This document shows, piece by piece, positions 15,780 to 24,068 of a stretch of DNA of 64,000 nucleotides. The notes beneath the pieces are model-generated. The model worked only from the letters and a program-made list of their open reading frames with translations, was not told where the DNA came from and did not search any database. Source of the stretch: Flavobacteriales bacterium (GTDB lineage: Bacteria > Bacteroidota > Bacteroidia > Flavobacteriales_D > Crocinitomicaceae); the NCBI GenBank assembly GCA_947449575.1, contig CANFRV010000018.1, positions 19,605 to 83,604 of the forward strand. Direction: 5' to 3'. Position 1 is the first letter of the stretch, and each line of letters starts with the position of its first letter. The position numbers and the translations under genes are program-made.

Positions 15780-15838
15780 TTTGTCACAAAGAGTATGCAA
15801 TTTTTACTAAACTTTGTCACAAAGAGTATGCAATTTTT
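15780..15838 (+). repeat. Two tandem 26-bp repeats with a TTTGTCACAAA palindrome
   Basis: Identical copies at 15780-15805 and 15813-15838, start to start 33 bases. Each begins with the odd palindrome TTTGTCACAAA followed by GAGTATGCAATTTTT. They lie 134 bases before the gene at 15972 and look like twin operator sites three helical turns apart. Confidence 0.55.
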
Positions 15839-15971
15839 GCTTTTATTAGAAGTTTAAACTGCAGATGCATTTTAGAAAACGGCTGTTTTTCATCAAAAAT
15901 TGGTGCGCCAAAACAAAAACACAGGGAGCAATGATGACTTTTTTATTTAAATTTGTTGAAAAAAGTGTTCA

Positions 15972-16400
15972 ATGATAAAACTAATTCAAGCCTTTTTAAT
16001 TTCAAGCATCCTTGGTAGTTTTTTCTATTTGATTATTGGTTGGCTGCTCTTTGATTGTATTCTTGGATCATACACAGATGCTCATACAACAAAAATTTTA
16101 GGGTTCAAAAAGTTAGCAGATTTTAGTTTCCTATTTTTATATCTATCGTGCTTATCCTACTCTTCCTTAATTAGCTTTATACTATTAAATGCTACTATTG
16201 CATCTTTCGGTAAAGCCATTCTATTCACTTCATCTATAGGGTTTCTGGTGGCTTGCATGACCGATTTCTTTTGGTATGCGTCAAGTCATTTCTACACCAA
16301 TTTTACAGTAATCTGTTTAGACATCGCAAGTGCTGCAATAGCAGTAGGCGCTTTAGGAGGATTTACATTTTTAGTAGTAAGCAAATTTAAAAAAACATGA
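15972..16400 (+). CDS. Hypothetical membrane protein (four transmembrane segments)
   Basis: Function not recognised. The 142-residue protein has hydrophobic segments at about 8-29, 47-75, 82-100 and 112-135 (FLISSILGSFFYLIIGWLLF is the first), with short loops, so it is an inner membrane protein. Its stop overlaps the start of the next gene by four bases (ATGA), a sign of translational coupling. The pair sits just right of element B; twin repeats upstream may control it. Confidence 0.7.
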   Translation: MIKLIQAFLISSILGSFFYLIIGWLLFDCILGSYTDAHTTKILGFKKLADFSFLFLYLSCLSYSSLISFILLNATIASFGKAILFTSSIGFLVACMTDFFWYASSHFYTNFTVICLDIASAAIAVGALGGFTFLVVSKFKKT

Positions 16401-16729
16401 GTTATATCTCTATTACAGGTCTAAAACCAAAAGGAATAATAAGTTATATTGTATTTTGGCGACTTGCCATTCCTTCTTTTGCTCAAGCCCGAAATGCAAA
16501 GGGCAATCAATTTTGTGAAGTGAAACGTATAAAAAGGTATCAATGCACCTTAACGGTTTGGGAAAGCCGTGAAGACATGTTGAATTTTATGCGTTCAGGA
16601 GCGCATCTGAAGGCGATGAAATCATTTCACAAAATCGCAACGGGCAGAACCTATGGTTTTGAATCCGAGCAAATACCTTCATGGCCTGAAGCATTTGCAC
16701 TTTTACAAGATAAAGGGAAGGATTATTAA
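16397..16729 (+). CDS. DUF3291 / monooxygenase-like ferredoxin-fold protein
   Basis: A 110-residue protein that resembles the DUF3291 and spheroidene-monooxygenase-like group of dimeric alpha/beta-barrel proteins. The centre reads CTLTVWESREDMLNFMRSGAHLKAM, which is the hallmark strand-helix with TVWE and SGAH, and RTYGFESEQIPSW ends the fold. It is translationally coupled to the membrane protein before it. The enzymatic role is unknown; proteins of this group are often linked to small-molecule oxidation, but no catalytic residue can be named here. Confidence 0.65.
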   Translation: MSYISITGLKPKGIISYIVFWRLAIPSFAQARNAKGNQFCEVKRIKRYQCTLTVWESREDMLNFMRSGAHLKAMKSFHKIATGRTYGFESEQIPSWPEAFALLQDKGKDY

Positions 16730-16806
16730 TCTTAAATTTTTAAACAAGAACTAGAAAAGATAAAAAATTCTGTTACAAAAAATTTAAATATTGTTTACTC
16801 ATGAAA

Positions 16807-17853
16807 TTAATTGGTAGTGTTAAATTTTGTAATATTTAATTTATCACAAATATAATGTTCTATGTTAATTACATCAAACTTAACAATAATCAAATTTATA
16901 TTATTCTGATTCAGGAATTTATATTTTTCGAAATCTCTTTTTTGAGTATATTCTAAACCAACAACACCTCCAAAAAAGTCATTGCACACATAATGTTGAA
17001 TCCCATTATATTCGATAACTGTATTTTTATCCGTAAGGTAAAAATCACACCTTAATTTACTTTGATATTTAAGTCCTTCAAAAGTTTTTTGTTCTTCAAA
17101 CTTGATATTATAATTTTGTAAAATAGTACGAATTAAATTTTCACCACGACTACTACTACATTTTGAACAACCACTTCCTCTATAATGGTTTCTAGGAATT
17201 TGATAAAATAAACCGTGTTTTTTACATTCTATTTCAATTGGAGTAAATATATCAACAAAATTTACAAATTGGTAAGAATATAGGTTACCATGAATTTTTT
17301 TCGATAACTCAATAAAGTCTTCAAAATTAAATTTTCTTTTTTCACTACTGTCTAATAATCCACATTTTTTGCAGCCTCCTCCTCCATAGTGAGCATATGG
17401 TTTCTGATAAAACACTCCATGTTCAGAACAAATTATTTCCATTTTTGTAGAAACGTCTACATATGTGATTTTTATGTAATTATACTTATTTCCATGTGTT
17501 TCTTTAAATAAATCTTCAACAATAGCCCATTCCATTTTATTTTTGATCGTAGTTTTGATAATTCCGCATTTTGGACAACCTGTCTTCATGGAAATGTGGG
17601 AATGCGGTTTTTGTTCAAACACTCCGTGCTCAGAACAGAGTATTTTCATTTTAGATGTATAATCTATGTATGAAGATTCATCATAAATATATGTTGTATC
17701 ATGAATCTTTTCAGCTCTTTTTAAAAAATCTGTATAGGCTAGTTTAATATTATTATTTGCTTCTATTCTTCCACATTTCGGACATCCTTGACCATTAAAA
17801 TGACTATTTGGTTTCATTTTAAAGACACCATGTATAGGACAAATAATTGACAC
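16807..17853 (-). CDS. DUF723-repeat protein with C-terminal nuclease-like domain (5' part disrupted)
   Basis: From the GTG at 17853, 348 residues. It holds zinc-ribbon repeats of about 60 residues, each with IHG/EHG, F.QKP..H and GCPKCG (DUF723 type), three complete in this part. The last 105 residues look like a Vsr/DUF559-type endonuclease of the PD-(D/E)XK fold: GENLIRTIL, RCDFYLTD and VIEYNGIQHY with candidate Asp and Glu. Such proteins occur as homing-endonuclease-like selfish genes. The same frame continues upstream of 17853 with more repeats but without a start codon (see the next entry), so this product is probably an N-terminally shortened or non-functional version. Confidence 0.6.
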   Translation of the reverse strand: MSIICPIHGVFKMKPNSHFNGQGCPKCGRIEANNNIKLAYTDFLKRAEKIHDTTYIYDESSYIDYTSKMKILCSEHGVFEQKPHSHISMKTGCPKCGIIKTTIKNKMEWAIVEDLFKETHGNKYNYIKITYVDVSTKMEIICSEHGVFYQKPYAHYGGGGCKKCGLLDSSEKRKFNFEDFIELSKKIHGNLYSYQFVNFVDIFTPIEIECKKHGLFYQIPRNHYRGSGCSKCSSSRGENLIRTILQNYNIKFEEQKTFEGLKYQSKLRCDFYLTDKNTVIEYNGIQHYVCNDFFGGVVGLEYTQKRDFEKYKFLNQNNINLIIVKFDVINIEHYICDKLNITKFNTTN

Positions 17854-18429
17854 CTTCGTTTGGCTATTTATATAAACTACGAGTGAATAATCATATTTTT
17901 TCTTATGTTTTTCACTAATTGAATTAATAAATTCCGTTTGAGAATAGACTTGTGAAGTTCCACGAGAAAGCTGACCACATTTTGGACAATTTTGCCCTTG
18001 TAAGTGATTATACGGAGCCTGATAAAAATCACCATGAATTGGGCAAATTATTAATATTTTGAAACTTGATGTTTGAATTTCACTTTTTGAATAATCGTAT
18101 TTATTATTATGAATCTTATTAGATCTTTCAATGAAATTTAATTTTGTTAGCTTAGTTTTACCCTTACATTCTAGACAACCTTGCCCTAATAAATGATTTC
18201 CTGGCGCTTGTAAAAAAGGACCATGCTTTAAACAATTGATTAATACCTTAGTTTTAGAATTTATATAATTAACTTTTGAATAATCATATTTTAAACCATG
18301 TATTAAACGTGATTCGTTAATAAATTCAACTTGAGTTTTCTTTTTGATGATCGATTTTATTAATTTATATTTAAAAGTAGATTTAAAACGCTTATTAAAT
18401 GATTTATTTTAATTATTCAGTCCAATCAT
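17854..18429 (-). pseudogene. In-frame 5' part of the DUF723 gene, interrupted by a stop at codon 7
   Basis: The frame of the DUF723 gene stays open from 18408 down to 17853 and encodes two more repeat units (KYDYSKVNYINSKTKV, GPFLQAPGNHLLGQGC; then CPIHGDFYQAPYNHLQGQNC). It holds no ATG, GTG or TTG. Further upstream an ATG at 18429 lies in the same frame, followed by six codons and a TAA at 18411-18409. Reading through that stop would give a 540-codon gene. A nonsense mutation in an otherwise intact gene is the simplest explanation. Confidence 0.65.
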
Positions 18430-18479
18430 CCTTAAATGTTAGTTATTTTTATATTGCTTTCATCAAAACCCACACAACT

Positions 18480-19973
18480 TTATAAAAACCAACTTTCGAC
18501 CATTTCTTTTTCTAGTGGTTGCGCGTTCTTGTGCACAAATTCATTCGTCTTTTGATTATAGGTGTAGTCTTTTGACCATTCTTGGCAATTTTCAGCTAGG
18601 TCAAGTATACTTTGGCAAACGAATTCTATTTCTTTATTGGTTGTCGTTGGATGAATGGACATTCGAATCCATCCTGGCTTTTCAATTAAATCTCCTGCGG
18701 TAATTTTATCTGTTAAATTATGAGATGTTTCCTGGTCAACAGTCAATAAAAAATGTCCGTAAGTTCCTGCGCAACTGCATCCTCCTCTTGTTTGAATTCC
18801 AAAATGATCGTTCAACATTTTTACGCCCAAATTAAAATGTAAATTCTTTATATAAAATGAGATTACTCCAAGTCGGTTTTTGTGCTGCCCTGCCAGTAAA
18901 ACGATGTGTGAATGTCCACTTAATTTTGAAAAAACAAAATCAACTATTTCGTGCTCTCTTGCAAGGATGTTTTGAGTGCCCATTTTTTCTTTTAACTGAA
19001 TAGCGAGAGCGGTTTTTATCACTTGAAGAAAACCAGGGGTGCCACCATCTTCTCGGTCTTCAATGTTTTCTATGTATTTGTGCTCTCCCCAAGGATTTGT
19101 CCAACTTACGGTTCCTCCTCCTGGGTTGTCTGGAATCATGTTTTTATACAATTTCTTGTTAAATATGAGTACCCCTGAAGTTCCTGGACCGCCTAAAAAT
19201 TTGTGTGGAGAAAAAAACAGTGCGTCTAAATAAGATTCTGGGTCATCTGAAGGATGCATGTCAATGTCGATATAAGGCGCAGAGCAAGCAAAATCAACAA
19301 AACAAACACCATTATTTGAATGCATAATTTTTGCTACTTCATGATAGGGAGTTCTAATTCCTGTGACGTTTGAACAAGATGTAATGGAGGCAATTTTTAT
19401 GGGACGGTCTTTGTATTTCTCAACCAGTAGGATAAAATTTTCGATACTGAAAAGTCCATCTTCAGCTGCTGGAATAACCTCTACATCTGCAATTGTTTCT
19501 AGCCAAGATGTTTGATTTGAATGATGTTCCATGTGAGAAATAAAAACAATTGGTCTTTTTTCTGCGGGTACAATCGTGTGAGATTTTAGATTCTCGGGTA
19601 TTTTCAATCCTAAAATACGTTGAAATTTATTAATTACACCCGTCATTCCTGAACCATCCGTAATTAATACATCATTTTCATTCGCGTTCACATGGTGTTT
19701 TATGATATGTCGCGCTTTGTGATACGCCAATGTCATTGTTGTGCCCGAAACGGTCGTTTCTGTATGTGTATTTGCGACAAATGGGCCAAATTGATGTAGT
19801 AGCTTTTCTTCAATCGGGCGAAATAATCTTCCACTTGCTGTCCAATCTGTATAGATAATTTGCTTTTTTCCGAATGGAGAAACGAAATCTTGATTGATTC
19901 CTATGATATCATTTCTAAATTTCTCGAAATAACTTTCAAGATTTGATTCTGTTCTTTTTTCTGTAGTTATCAT
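18480..19973 (-). CDS. Class V aminotransferase (cysteine desulfurase/selenocysteine lyase-like)
   Basis: A PLP-dependent enzyme of 497 residues, of the class V family that includes cysteine desulfurases and isopenicillin N epimerases. The PLP lysine is in FFSPHKFLGGPGTSG; upstream the cofactor-binding residues appear in ITDGSGMTG, FISHMEHHSNQTSW and VDFACSAPYIDIDM. A Cys-rich RGGCSCAGTYGHFLL near residue 400 stands where desulfurases have their active-site loop. The protein is longer than typical IscS (about 400) because of N- and C-terminal extensions. It is a single gene; the iron-transport genes further right share its strand, but about 100 bases separate them. Exact substrate not known. 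Confidence 0.8.
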   Translation of the reverse strand: MITTEKRTESNLESYFEKFRNDIIGINQDFVSPFGKKQIIYTDWTASGRLFRPIEEKLLHQFGPFVANTHTETTVSGTTMTLAYHKARHIIKHHVNANENDVLITDGSGMTGVINKFQRILGLKIPENLKSHTIVPAEKRPIVFISHMEHHSNQTSWLETIADVEVIPAAEDGLFSIENFILLVEKYKDRPIKIASITSCSNVTGIRTPYHEVAKIMHSNNGVCFVDFACSAPYIDIDMHPSDDPESYLDALFFSPHKFLGGPGTSGVLIFNKKLYKNMIPDNPGGGTVSWTNPWGEHKYIENIEDREDGGTPGFLQVIKTALAIQLKEKMGTQNILAREHEIVDFVFSKLSGHSHIVLLAGQHKNRLGVISFYIKNLHFNLGVKMLNDHFGIQTRGGCSCAGTYGHFLLTVDQETSHNLTDKITAGDLIEKPGWIRMSIHPTTTNKEIEFVCQSILDLAENCQEWSKDYTYNQKTNEFVHKNAQPLEKEMVESWFL

Positions 19974-20073
19974 CTTTCATTCGCTAGGAAGTAAAATTAC
20001 GTGTAATTTTTTAGATATACTGAATTAAAGAAAGTAAAAAAATCTGTTTTAATCGCTTCTTTTTGACCGACTT

Positions 20074-20205
20074 TTATATTTGCTTCGCAACAGAACAGCT
20101 GCCACAAGTGCCTTTCTTATCTTTACTAATAAAGCGCTTGTAAAAAGATTTTCCCAAGTAAAAAGTGGCTAAACCCACTGTTAATAGTACCAAAAAAATT
20201 TGCAT
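20074..20205 (-). CDS. FeoB-associated Cys-rich membrane protein
   Basis: A 43-residue protein starting 2 bases after the feoB stop codon. One membrane segment (FLVLLTVGLATFYLGKSFY) is followed by a basic linker and CGSC near the end. This is the typical small Cys-rich protein found after feoB in Bacteroidota (FeoC-like in position, not in fold). The two Cys might handle iron at the inner face of the transporter. Its position decides the call. Confidence 0.8.
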   Translation of the reverse strand: MQIFLVLLTVGLATFYLGKSFYKRFISKDKKGTCGSCSVAKQI

Positions 20206-20207
20206 GC

Positions 20208-22163
20208 TTAACTAAATAAATTAAAAACAATCAATGAGCCTAAATAGGCCAATGCACCCATAAACAGAATCTGAAAAATGGGCCATTTCCATGTTTTGGT
20301 TTCTCTTTTCACAACGGCTAATGTGGCCATACATTGCATTGCATATACATAAAATACCATCAATGAAACACCCGTTGCAAGCGAATAAACTTTGGTACCA
20401 TCTGCATGTTCTTCGGCTTTTAATCGATCTAAAAGAGTTTTATTTTCCCCTCCATCGTCGTTTACAGCATAAATGGTTGCTAATGAACCTACAAAAACCT
20501 CTCGTGCGGCAAAAGAAGTAATCAATGAAATTCCGATCTTCCAATCATACCCCAACGGTCGAATGATAGGTTCTATTCCTTTCCCAATAATTCCTATGTA
20601 AGAATTCGCTAACTTTTCAGAAGCGATTCTATGTTGCTGTTTATCAATTGGTAAATTCACAAAAGAAGCTTCTTTTTTTAATTTTATAACCGCTGTATCC
20701 ATTCGATTACTTGGTCCAAATGTAGCTAAGAACCAGAGTAATATTGAAATTGCTAAAATTACTTTTCCCGCTTCAAAAACAAAAACTTTCACTTTTTCAA
20801 GTACGTTTAAGCTGATATTTCCCCAACGCGGCATTTTGTAGGAAGGCATCTCTAATAATAAAAAACTTTTTTCTTTTGTTTTAAGAAACATATTCATCAC
20901 CACCGACATAATCAGAGCCGAAACCAGACCTAATGCATATAAAGCAAATAAAACCAATCCTTGCAGATTAATAAATCCGAAAATCATTTTCGATGGAATT
21001 ACTAAAGCAATAAGTAAAGTGTAGACGGGTATTCGAGCGCTGCAACTCATTAACGGCGCGACTAAAATCGTGATTAATCGTTCTTTTTTACTACTAATAG
21101 TTCGTGCGGCCATTATTCCCGGAATAGCACACGCAACGCTGGATAGCAAAGGAACAACACTTTTTCCGTTCAAACCTAATGGCCGCATCAAGCGATCCAT
21201 AATAAAAACCACCCGCGCTAAATATCCGCTTTCTTCTAAAATGGAGAGAAATAAAAACAGTAGCGCAATTTGAGGAATAAAAACAACCACTCCGCCTATT
21301 CCAGGAATAATCCCTTGTGTTATGAGATCAAAAAAATAGCCTGTAGGCAATGACTCATGCAACCAACTGCTTAATGTTGCGAATGAACCATCAATTAAAT
21401 CCATTGGAAGGGCTGCAAAAACGTATATAAATTGAAAAAGGACAAATAAAACAAACGTAAAAATCAAGTAGCCCAGTATCGGGTGAACTAAAATCCGATC
21501 GATTCGATTACTTTTGGAATCATCTAATGTTTCTTTTTCTGGTATTACTTTTTCAATTATTTTTCGGATTTTACTATACCGAGTTTCTGCCTCAATGGAT
21601 TGATTTTCTAGATCATCCATCGGTAATAAGTGAAAATCCGTTGTAAAAGTGGACTGAATTGGAGAAACAACAAAAGTATCAATGGCCTCTTTTAAGCGTT
21701 CAACCCCTAGCTTGACACGCGCACTCATTTCTACGATTACAACACCAGGGAATTCGGCCTCTAATTTTTTAATATCCGCCTTCTTCCCTCTGCGAAAAGC
21801 AATATCTGACATGTTCAAAACCAAAATAGTTGGAATTTGAAGATCATAAATTTGAGTGAATAACAATAAATTCCTTTCTAAATTGGAGGCATCCACAACC
21901 ACCACCACAACATCTGGGAAATCAGGATGGGTTTGATCTGATAAAACTTTATAAACAACTTCCTCATCTTTGGATCGCGGATAAAGACTATACGTCCCTG
22001 GGAAATCGGTTATTATATGCTGCTTATTATTAAAATTGAATTCGCCGACTTTTTTATCTACGGTAACCCCAGGAAAATTTCCAACGTGTTGACGCAAGCC
22101 GGTCAATAAATTAAAAACGGTGCTTTTTCCTGTATTTGGATTTCCTAAAAGGGCTATTTTCAT
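20208..22163 (-). CDS. feoB: Ferrous iron transporter B
   Basis: Inner-membrane Fe(II) transporter of 651 residues. The N-terminal G domain shows G1 GNPNTGKST (7-15), the Feo loop GNFPGVTVDK, G3 DFPGTYS and G4 LNMSD. A helical spacer follows (to about 215), then the channel with two Gate domains: SGYLARVVFIMDRLMRPLGLNG with SSVACAIPG, and later SFAAREVFVGS and the end with MQCMATLAVVKRETKTWKW. It is somewhat shorter than E. coli FeoB (773). The gene sits between feoA (upstream, 230 bases away) and a small Cys-rich protein; iron uptake under low oxygen is the expected role. Confidence 0.95.
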   Translation of the reverse strand: MKIALLGNPNTGKSTVFNLLTGLRQHVGNFPGVTVDKKVGEFNFNNKQHIITDFPGTYSLYPRSKDEEVVYKVLSDQTHPDFPDVVVVVVDASNLERNLLLFTQIYDLQIPTILVLNMSDIAFRRGKKADIKKLEAEFPGVVIVEMSARVKLGVERLKEAIDTFVVSPIQSTFTTDFHLLPMDDLENQSIEAETRYSKIRKIIEKVIPEKETLDDSKSNRIDRILVHPILGYLIFTFVLFVLFQFIYVFAALPMDLIDGSFATLSSWLHESLPTGYFFDLITQGIIPGIGGVVVFIPQIALLFLFLSILEESGYLARVVFIMDRLMRPLGLNGKSVVPLLSSVACAIPGIMAARTISSKKERLITILVAPLMSCSARIPVYTLLIALVIPSKMIFGFINLQGLVLFALYALGLVSALIMSVVMNMFLKTKEKSFLLLEMPSYKMPRWGNISLNVLEKVKVFVFEAGKVILAISILLWFLATFGPSNRMDTAVIKLKKEASFVNLPIDKQQHRIASEKLANSYIGIIGKGIEPIIRPLGYDWKIGISLITSFAAREVFVGSLATIYAVNDDGGENKTLLDRLKAEEHADGTKVYSLATGVSLMVFYVYAMQCMATLAVVKRETKTWKWPIFQILFMGALAYLGSLIVFNLFS

Positions 22164-22393
22164 CTGTGTATTTTAAATTTTCTAACAGTTAAAAGAAATC
22201 CCTTTTTCATTTTTTGAGAAGAAGAAGTTTTTGTAATACGACTTTTCATTTTGCGAATTTAGCCATATTTTACAAATTCTTATCATCCGTTTTTTAAAAA
22301 GCACATGTATCGCAGAAGCAGCCACAAAGTATATGACCATGTTAAAACTCATCTGTATTTGTGCTGTTTTTCGCACAGGGCGAAATTTATTTC

Positions 22394-22615
22394 TTAAGAA
22401 ACAGTAATTAACTTTGCTTCGTCTAATCGCAGAGATAAAACAGATCCTCCTAAATCAATCGCAATAGGGTCTCCGAAAGGAGCTCTGAACAAAACTTTCA
22501 ATTTTTTTCCTGCCACTAAACCCATTTCCATCAACTTCGGTTTTAAAGAAGAATCCAACAAACTTGCAATGGTGACCGTTTCACCAAGACCGACTAAAGA
22601 AAGTTTTGTGTCCAT
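22394..22615 (-). CDS. feoA: Ferrous iron transport protein A
   Basis: A 73-residue SH3-like FeoA protein: LVGLGETVTIASL, LKPKLMEMGLVAGKKLKVLF and GDPIAIDLGGSVLSLRLDEA are the conserved stretches of the family. FeoA is a cytosolic partner of FeoB. A 230-base gap to feoB holds only a doubtful frame. A -7 box (22636-22643) and a palindrome (22699-22712) lie upstream. Confidence 0.93.
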   Translation of the reverse strand: MDTKLSLVGLGETVTIASLLDSSLKPKLMEMGLVAGKKLKVLFRAPFGDPIAIDLGGSVLSLRLDEAKLITVS

Positions 22616-22635
22616 AACTTAATGCTTTTGAATTA

Positions 22636-22643
22636 CAAAGGTA
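22636..22643 (-). promoter_or_regulatory. -7 promoter box of the feo operon
   Basis: On the minus strand TACCTTTG, a full match to TAnnTTTG, 20 bases before the feoA start codon. A clear -33 TTG was not found at the usual distance. Confidence 0.55.
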
Positions 22644-22698
22644 TGACAGTTAAAAAGATTTACCACTCACTCTTTTGCGGTATTTTAACACTCTTCTC

Positions 22699-22712
22699 AT
22701 GATTGTTATCAT
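22699..22712 (-). promoter_or_regulatory. Palindrome ATGATTGTTATCAT upstream of feoA (candidate iron-responsive operator)
   Basis: An imperfect palindrome (ATGAT, TGTT, ATCAT) 84 bases before the feoA start. A copy differing in one base is found at 58890-58903 upstream of the uspA-like gene. The AT-rich repeats resemble the core of Fur-type operators, but the regulator cannot be told from the sequence. Confidence 0.45.
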
Positions 22713-22807
22713 ATAAGGTACTGATAGAACATTTCAGCGGGAATTAAAAATTTTAACCTGTTTAAAATCAATTTTTTAACTCTTCCTTTTATTTCTTGCG
22801 ACACTTA

Positions 22808-23224
22808 CTATTGAACAACAAATGTATAGGTAATGGGAGATACGCCTGTAATTTCTCTTACTTTAAACTCCTTGGTTGTTAGTTTAAGAATTTCTGTTTC
22901 TTGAATCACAGTAGAATCTAGAGGAAGTATTTCGAGATTTGCGTTTCCTGAACTTAAATTCCAACGCCCTAATTCCATTGCAGTTACTCCTCCCACAACT
23001 ATGGTTTTACTATACGTTGAGTTCTTTTTAAAGAGGAGGGTAACTGGATCAGCAACAGGAGATTCCGTTGTAACACCATTTTTCTCATAGCTTTTCAAAA
23101 TCCAGTTTCTCGCAAATCTATCTTTAGGAGTTAAAATTGTGAAATTTTGACTTTCTGGATATTTTTTACACGCAGTAAATAGTAGCACGAAAAATAGTAA
23201 AGAAATAGCCTGTGTTTTAAACAT
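22808..23224 (-). CDS. Lipocalin-like lipoprotein (paralogue 1)
   Basis: A 138-residue lipoprotein: signal peptide LLFFVLLFTAC with the lipid-bearing Cys. The mature part has the beta-rich lipocalin_4-like layout: RFARNWILKSYEKNGV, then LLFKKNSTYSKT, MELGRWNLSSGN and a final TYTFVVQ. The next gene upstream (23264) is a diverged paralogue with the same layout, 40 bases away; the pair comes from a tandem duplication. Location is probably the outer membrane, periplasmic face. Ligand unknown. Confidence 0.75.
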   Translation of the reverse strand: MFKTQAISLLFFVLLFTACKKYPESQNFTILTPKDRFARNWILKSYEKNGVTTESPVADPVTLLFKKNSTYSKTIVVGGVTAMELGRWNLSSGNANLEILPLDSTVIQETEILKLTTKEFKVREITGVSPITYTFVVQ

Positions 23225-23263
23225 TTTCCTAATTATAATAATTATCTGGGTAAAAACTAGTTT

Positions 23264-23701
23264 TTATAAGCCTACAAACTTTAATATAGCGGGCGCACCG
23301 GCAAATTGAGTCTCTTTCAGTTTGAGCTCTTTATTTTTTAATGCAACAATGATAAATTCTGATGAATAATTATTCCCAGACGCTGTTAATAACAACTTTG
23401 TTTTATCTGAACTAAACTCCCATTTTCCGGAAGTGTTTATTACTGAAGAGCCTATTGCTGCAGATGAAATTGCCTGCATATACGAACCATCACTGTTAAA
23501 CGTATACTTCGTAACCAGCGAAGTGGGTTCAGTATACACAACATTGTTTACTTGATAAGATTCCAATGTCCATTCATTCACTATTCGCGCTTTTTTAGTG
23601 TAAACTGTAAAGTTAGATCCTTCTTCATATTTATTACATGATGTAATTGCTAACGCTAAAAAGGCAAGCGAAAACACTGCGATTTTTGACCTTTGTTTCA
23701 T
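23264..23701 (-). CDS. Lipocalin-like lipoprotein (paralogue 2)
   Basis: A 145-residue lipoprotein; the start at 23701 is chosen because MKQRSKIAVFSLAFLALAIT runs straight into SC, the lipoprotein cleavage site. An open frame from 23800 would put 33 residues in front of the signal. The mature part (RIVNEWTLESYQVNNV, KYTFNSDGSYMQ, SGKWEFSSDKTKLLL) matches paralogue 1 in order. It is the first gene of the pair. Function unknown beyond the lipocalin-like fold. Confidence 0.75.
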   Translation of the reverse strand: MKQRSKIAVFSLAFLALAITSCNKYEEGSNFTVYTKKARIVNEWTLESYQVNNVVYTEPTSLVTKYTFNSDGSYMQAISSAAIGSSVINTSGKWEFSSDKTKLLLTASGNNYSSEFIIVALKNKELKLKETQFAGAPAILKFVGL

Positions 23702-24068
23702 ATGTAGATATTTTATTTTAATGGTAAAATGTAATACGCTTGCAAGTTTTTCATTCCAATTTACCTGCATTACTTGTTTCGCAGGTGTGTTTTTCATCAA
23801 GCCAATTTCATCCGCTTTTTTTTGGATGATAGTAAATATATAAAATTATTAGAATTTCACTGCTTTTTAAGGAAATAATTTTCGTTTACCACTTTGCGGT
23901 GCTATATTGTTTGAAATTATTGATGATCGATACTCCTAATTTATCCCTCCAAATATGGAAATTTTAATTCTAGTAAGTAAATAATTACTGATTAATTTCA
24001 TAGAGCTTTGAATTTAAAATAAACATTATCTTTGCTCACTATCCAAAAAGGAAAAAATATTTATTGAA
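23702..24068. other. Divergent intergenic region between the lipoprotein pair and the carboxylase gene
   Basis: No gene. It holds the promoter of the carboxylase at 24007-24034; the rest is AT-rich without a repeat or hairpin I can support. Confidence 0.5.
24007..24034 (+). promoter_or_regulatory. Promoter of the carboxylase gene
   Basis: TTTG at 24007-24010 and TATCTTTG at 24027-24034 with a 16-base spacer, close to the Bacteroidota TTTG/TAnnTTTG promoter pattern. It is 34 bases before the start codon. Confidence 0.6.

Larger units (their letters stand above)
15312..15971. other. Right end of element B and following chromosome, no gene
   Basis: AT-rich and without a credible gene up to 15595. 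Then come the second 49-bp terminator copy (15596-15644) and a pair of 26-bp direct repeats (15780-15838). The remaining 130 bases lead to the membrane protein at 15972 and show nothing else. Confidence 0.6.

Noticed and set aside
15780..15838. Short CRISPR array
   Set aside because: Only two copies with a 7-base spacing; there is no spacer of the usual length.
22182..22376. 64-codon minus-strand frame between feoA and feoB
   Set aside because: Low-complexity, mixed composition without a family; the feoA-feoB gap more likely is a leader or spacer.
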